Positions 59,592 to 64,000 of a stretch of 64,000 bases of DNA are shown here, piece after piece; the first letter of the stretch is position 1, and every line of letters starts with the position of its first letter. The translations under genes were made by a program, and so were the position numbers. The notes below the pieces were generated by a model. That model made no database searches and was not told where the DNA came from. It saw nothing but the letters and a program-made list of their open reading frames with translations. Source of the DNA: Rhynchosporium graminicola (Eukaryota; Ascomycota; Leotiomycetes; Helotiales; Ploettnerulaceae); NCBI GenBank assembly GCA_900074885.1, contig FJUW01000031.1:126634-190633 (forward strand). Direction: 5' to 3'.

Positions 59592-62540
59592 TCATCTCCC
59601 ACCCAGAGCACTCAACCTCGCACCCGCTGGTCTGCTCAACATGCTCCGCTTCCCGATAACCTCAGTCGCTTCATTTTCACTCCGTCCCGTCAGCTCCTCG
59701 TCACTATCCTCCACAATCTTCGTCGGGATATCCGTGCTGTTATACTGCTGACTGCTACGCTCAGGTGTAGTAGTCACACTCGCAATAGACATTGAGGTAC
59801 TCGAGCGATTGTGGATGAGATCTGGAGTAGGAGGGATACTAGATGTGCGACCGGGGTTTAGGTGACTGTCGTCGCCATTCTCGGAGCGCCCGTCGTCGCT
59901 AACTGAGACAGGAGACATGCTGCTCACACGATGCTGGCCTCGCGCTTCGCTAAGCGCAATTTCTTCGGCCTCGACCTCAGCGTCGTGAGCGAGTTGCAGA
60001 CCTTCTACGGCAGCGGCGCATTGCTCGCTGATGTTTCGGATGATGTGAGCAATTGCGTCAGTCTTGTCCTTCAAGTGGCGATCGGCAACATCGACGATGC
60101 TCATTTGGCTGTATCGCTTGCTGTTGCGGATACCGTTGGCGAGACGCTTCTCCATTTCAGGGGTCATGTCGTCGCTATGTGTGCTATTCCTGTATGCACG
60201 GGATGATGATCTTGAATCCAATCCGGTGGAAGATTCCCCAGTTTCTACATTCTTACTCTCCTCAGCAATATCCTCCAAATCACCTTCCTCCTCTTCACCA
60301 TAGCCAGATTCGATATAATCGACCAACTCGGGGCTCTTGCCGAGAGTTCGGACGATATGCTCCATGTGGTGAGTCTGGCCACTGATCAAGGCACGTAGGT
60401 GTAGTACCACACGTTGAGCCTCATCTCGTTGACGCAAGATAGTGACGTTGGTGTGTTGCAAAGCAGCAAGCTCCTTCTTGTTGCGCTTCCGTTCACGTTC
60501 AAGTTCTTCGGCGATCTCTTGCTGAAGAACGAGGGCCTCGAGTGCATCATCACGCTGCTTCTCGGTACCCGACAAACGGACTGTAAGACGTGCAGCATCA
60601 TCCTTCTGCTGATCGATGAGACCCGAAAGGCGTCTGTTTTCACGCTTGTGAGTCTCAATCTTGGCTTTAAGATCTTGAGTCTCTTTAGTGAGTGCCTCGG
60701 CGAATGCTTGGAATTTGAGAAACTGTCATTAGTTAGCGATTGAACTCAATATCAAGTTACGGTTCGTACCTGTTGCTTCCAGCTCTCAAGTTCCTCCACA
60801 AGGAAGTTATTCCTCTTGGTGACCTTGCCAAGCTCGGTATCCATACGACCCTTAAGGTTGATGAAATCTTGCCAAGCCTCAAGAGCATCCCGAGAGTATT
60901 GGTTTCTTTCACGAACAATCTCGTTCAGATGTCTCATCGACACCTTGGTCATGAGAGGCTTCTTAGTCGCTCCGCCAAACACAGCCTTCATACCTGTATT
61001 CCTTCCCTATAGTGAAACAAGGATCAGCAAATGTGCGACATGTAGTCGCATGGGGTATATGAGGATCCGACACAACATACCATTTTCTCGCAAACATGAT
61101 CCATTACAGCCATGGTAGCATCCTGGTTCCACCACTCGGGGTCCTGGATTGATTCGACCTCTCCTCGCATCACAATTATTTGGCCAGCCGGGACCAATTT
61201 TCCTCCACCATAGGCAGATCGAAGATGCTGTGGAACTCCTGAGGGTGTCACATCTCCGTTGAGGGCTTGTGTCATACGGTTGACCATCTTGGTACGTTGA
61301 CCAGCCGATAGCGCAGTCGGTGGGCTAGAGGTCAGGACGAAATTACGATCCAAATCAACGACCAATGCGTCGTTAGGCGCGGTAAATAGCGACCTGCACT
61401 CAGCGGTAATTCCGAGAATGTATGGGCCAGGTTCCTGAACCAACTCTTTCGCATGTCTTGCGTGTACGACTGGTACGTACAGACCACTCCACTCGTAAAC
61501 CCGAACGCAGTACCGGATGGTCTCAGCTGCAACTGTAAGCATTGCAGGGTAATGACTGACGAAAACAATTCGTCGGGTTGGTGACAGAGCTGCCTCTATC
61601 ACACCGACGATGTTGGGGATCGACAAGCAAGAAAACAATGGCCACATTGCAAAGTTCTGGAAGCCCGTGGGTGAAGAAGGGAACTGGTAGCAAAGGGCAT
61701 AGTCTTTCATGTCAATCCGAACAAGATCGTTGAGTCTAGGAGCTGGGAAGCTCAAAATACGAGAAACCTCCTCGGCATGGAAGAGGTTAGTCGCCTTGTT
61801 CCAGTGAATCCACATACCACGAAGGTAATCACCCAAGAGGTTGTACAATGGGTATCGGGACAAGAATGACAGGCAGTACGGAATCCAGTATGTCTCATCT
61901 GGAGAATCGTAGAAATCTGACTCGGTTTTCCTTCGGAGGTCTCGTATCGTCTCGGCTCGCTTCTCGTCTGCTCTCGACCAGACGCGAAGAGCAATACCGT
62001 AAAGAGTGTGAGATGAATCTTGCTGCAGCACGAAAGAATGGTGCACGCAGTGTGGTTGACTACGTCCTGTGCAGATCTCTACATCGTGGGGGAAACAAGC
62101 CTGGGGATGTGTAAGTACAGCCTCTTCATGGCGAGGGATTGCCTTCTTACCCGCATCGCAGCGTGAAGCGCTCTGGCGATCTCATTGTCCTGCTCCAACC
62201 TTGGACTGCTGCCAAGAATCTCGGGCAACCAAAATTGACCAACAGCTCCCTTCATATGTCCAATCTTTCCCTGCGCTGGAGCTGGTGCCTTCACCCATTG
62301 CGATGGCTCCCGTCCAACACCACATACCATGTAAGCATGGGTGAGGGTCTTGGGTGTTCGTTGTTGAGGCTTGACATTTAGAGTTGAAGGAATTGGCTGG
62401 GTGATCCTCGAGTGAAGTGACGAGGTTCTGCTTGGGATGATCAAGTTCTGGTCTGACTGGTCGCGGGTTCCCGGACGACCTTCGCGATCTCCAGTCTTTG
62501 GTCGGACAAACGAAGAGTGGTTATTAAGTGACGGACCCAT
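59592..62540 (-). CDS. DENN-domain protein (AEX-3 type) with C-terminal coiled coil
   Basis: Exons (minus) 62540-62151, 62100-61081, 61006-60770 and 60722-59592 give 925 aa, with introns of 50, 74 and 47 bp, all phase 0. Residues about 85-150 form an N-terminal part with GQFWLPEILGSS. From ACFPHDVEICTGRSQPHC a uDENN segment leads into the core DENN domain (PLYNLLGDYLRG, then IVGVIEAALSPTRRIVFVSHYPAML). The third exon and the start of the fourth form a long charged coiled coil; the tail is Ser/Asp-rich and disordered. DENN proteins are guanine nucleotide exchange factors for Rab GTPases in membrane traffic; the Rab partner is unknown. The ATG at 62540 is the first in frame and gives a complete N-terminus. 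Confidence 0.9.
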
Positions 62541-64000
62541 GATTGCGGTAGGAGGTTGTCGTTCGGGTTTTGGTATATGGCGCCTTGAGAAGGAGGCCTA
62601 GATGTAATATTTCGAGATATTACAGAGAGAAAAGGTTCGAGCGCTTCTGCATTAGCTGGTGGATGGTTCGTACTACCGGAACGAGTGTATCTTGTCGAAG
62701 GGTAAAGAACGTTGGGTGAGTGCTTTGACTTCGAAGTTACTGGACTAGCAAGAAAGGTGGCTGGCTGCTTGTCCAAGTGCAAGCAAGCTGCAACAGGAGG
62801 ATGGGATTATCGGAATTGAAGATGGTTTTCGGGACAATTAAAGCTGAAGCCGGGAATCAACTGGTTGTCGTATCTCTGCTCTTGCAATGCAATGAAATGC
62901 AATGCAATGCAGGATGTTGCAATACCGAATGTCGACAAGTGCGGAACAAACGCAGGTGTGAAGTTTTGAAACAAGGAGAAGAGGATGAAGAAGAAGAGAC
63001 GGAGGTATGAGAAGTTGAGTTTGGTAGATCAGATCAGATCAGATCAGATCAGATCAGACACATGAGTGATGTGAAATGAAGGGAGGGAGGGAACATCGAA
63101 GGAGACAAGGAGCACGGAGCCGACAGAAACGGCGTGCCTGCCCATGCATGCATGTCAAGCAGGCCCGGACCCGGTAAGTACTCACTAAGTACACTCAAAC
63201 CACAATGTCAACCCCCGTCTCCTCCGTCGCACCTCCACCAGCGTCCCAGCTTTCCCTTCCCCTTCCGCCGTGCAGGAAATTGCACGTCGGCCTAGTTCCT
63301 GATACGACCTCGACGTGGGTAATGAATGATTGATGACTAACGGGATCGAGTATGGTGGTCTATCCATGGCTTCGGTTCGGTATCTTACGGTGTGCAGCCT
63401 GGTGTATCTGTTTGTCTATCTGACCTGAGATCTAGTCTACTAGTACTAGTACTTCGACTCTACGGAGCATTGAGCATTGAGCATTGGTGAGTTAGTGGGT
63501 TGGTGGGTTGTTGCTGTGAAAGAGTCGGTCTGCGGAGGATTTGTGAATACCTAACTCTCGGCAGCTAGTAATGCTCGCTGGGCTAAATAAACACCAACCA
63601 ACTACCCTAGGTCGGTAGGTAGGTATCTTTGATAGCAGCAATTCTAGACTTTATTGATTTCTATTTCCTCCTTCTTCTCCTTCTCGTTGACCTGACCGCC
63701 TTCGAAGCACTTTGGGAAGTTTTCTCCGACTGATTCTTGCGACCCAGGTAGAGATGCCATAGAGCAGCTTATCCGCTATGATTTATTGAGTTTATTGTCC
63801 CCATCCACCTGCCCACCTGCCCACCTCAACTTGGACCCCTTCGGCTAGAACCACCTTCGAATACCACGACCACAACCACAACCACGACCCCCAAATGCCA
63901 ACAACCTCTAACACAACTACTTAGTATCTGTCAATCACACCCAATCAAAAACACACACCTCCCGCGTGTCGTCCGAGCCTCCATATGCACATTTGTATGC
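62541..64000. other. upstream region of the DENN gene
   Basis: Promoter side of the DENN gene, with no convincing gene to the window end. It contains six AGATC units (63026-63055), GCATGCATGC near 63145-63155, a GAGCATT run near 63465-63485 and GGTGGGTT copies near 63495-63510. Small frames such as 62441-62782 and 63185-63367 are not supported. Confidence 0.45.
63026..63055. repeat. (AGATC)6 microsatellite
   Basis: Six perfect AGATC units, about 490 bp upstream of the DENN start codon. Confidence 0.8.

Noticed and set aside
62441..62782. Minus-strand frame overlapping the DENN start
   Set aside because: Wrong frame relative to the DENN gene and only partly upstream; no continuation or domain.

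Overview
The window looks like a filamentous ascomycete (Pezizomycotina, perhaps Leotiomycetes; the class is a guess). Genes carry short GT-AG introns of about 47-253 bp, there are typical fungal housekeeping genes and a HET gene, and there are long AT-rich blocks eroded by repeat-induced point mutation (RIP: CpA/TpG lost, CpG kept, stop codons where Gln or Trp codons should be). Gene models were spliced by eye from frame continuity, splice sites and remembered family patterns; no search was run.

Layout. 1-13.8 kb is a normal gene island on the plus strand: a four-finger C2H2 transcription factor (429-1841), the mitochondrial i-AAA protease Yme1 (3448-6108), V-ATPase subunit a (6791-9537) and a PLP-dependent class I/II aminotransferase (10869-12820). 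13.8-24.0 kb is a pogo/Fot1-type DNA transposon with a TA target duplication and 83-bp inverted repeats, split by a 7.8-kb Gypsy element. 24.8-29.5 kb holds a class B flavin monooxygenase, a set of hairpin-like repeats and a frameshifted small gene. 29.6-42.7 kb is a Copia element split by a chromodomain Gypsy element (B1). 43-45.4 kb holds a HET-domain gene and a possible small gene. 46.65-57.72 kb is a Tc1/IS630-type transposon with about 200-bp inverted repeats and a second, convergent gene; it is split by a second, inverted copy of the Gypsy (B2), which is itself hit by a 1-kb LTR element (C). The window ends with a DENN-domain gene (59592-62540, minus) and its upstream region.

Every LTR and TIR boundary was fixed by finding its target-site duplication: cgcat/cgtat (A), catga (D), agaat (B1), tatag (B2), gtatc (C), TA (both DNA transposons). 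This gives three independent nesting series: pogo<A; D<B1; E<B2<C.

Most interesting: (i) the Tc1-type transposon carries an extra, long, convergent accessory gene; (ii) two different Gypsy families each carry a long antisense reading frame between integrase and the 3' LTR, damaged only in the way RIP predicts; (iii) element C looks like a non-autonomous partner of Gypsy A with a chimeric LTR; (iv) an aminotransferase and a flavin monooxygenase flank the first transposon block and could have been a small metabolic pair.
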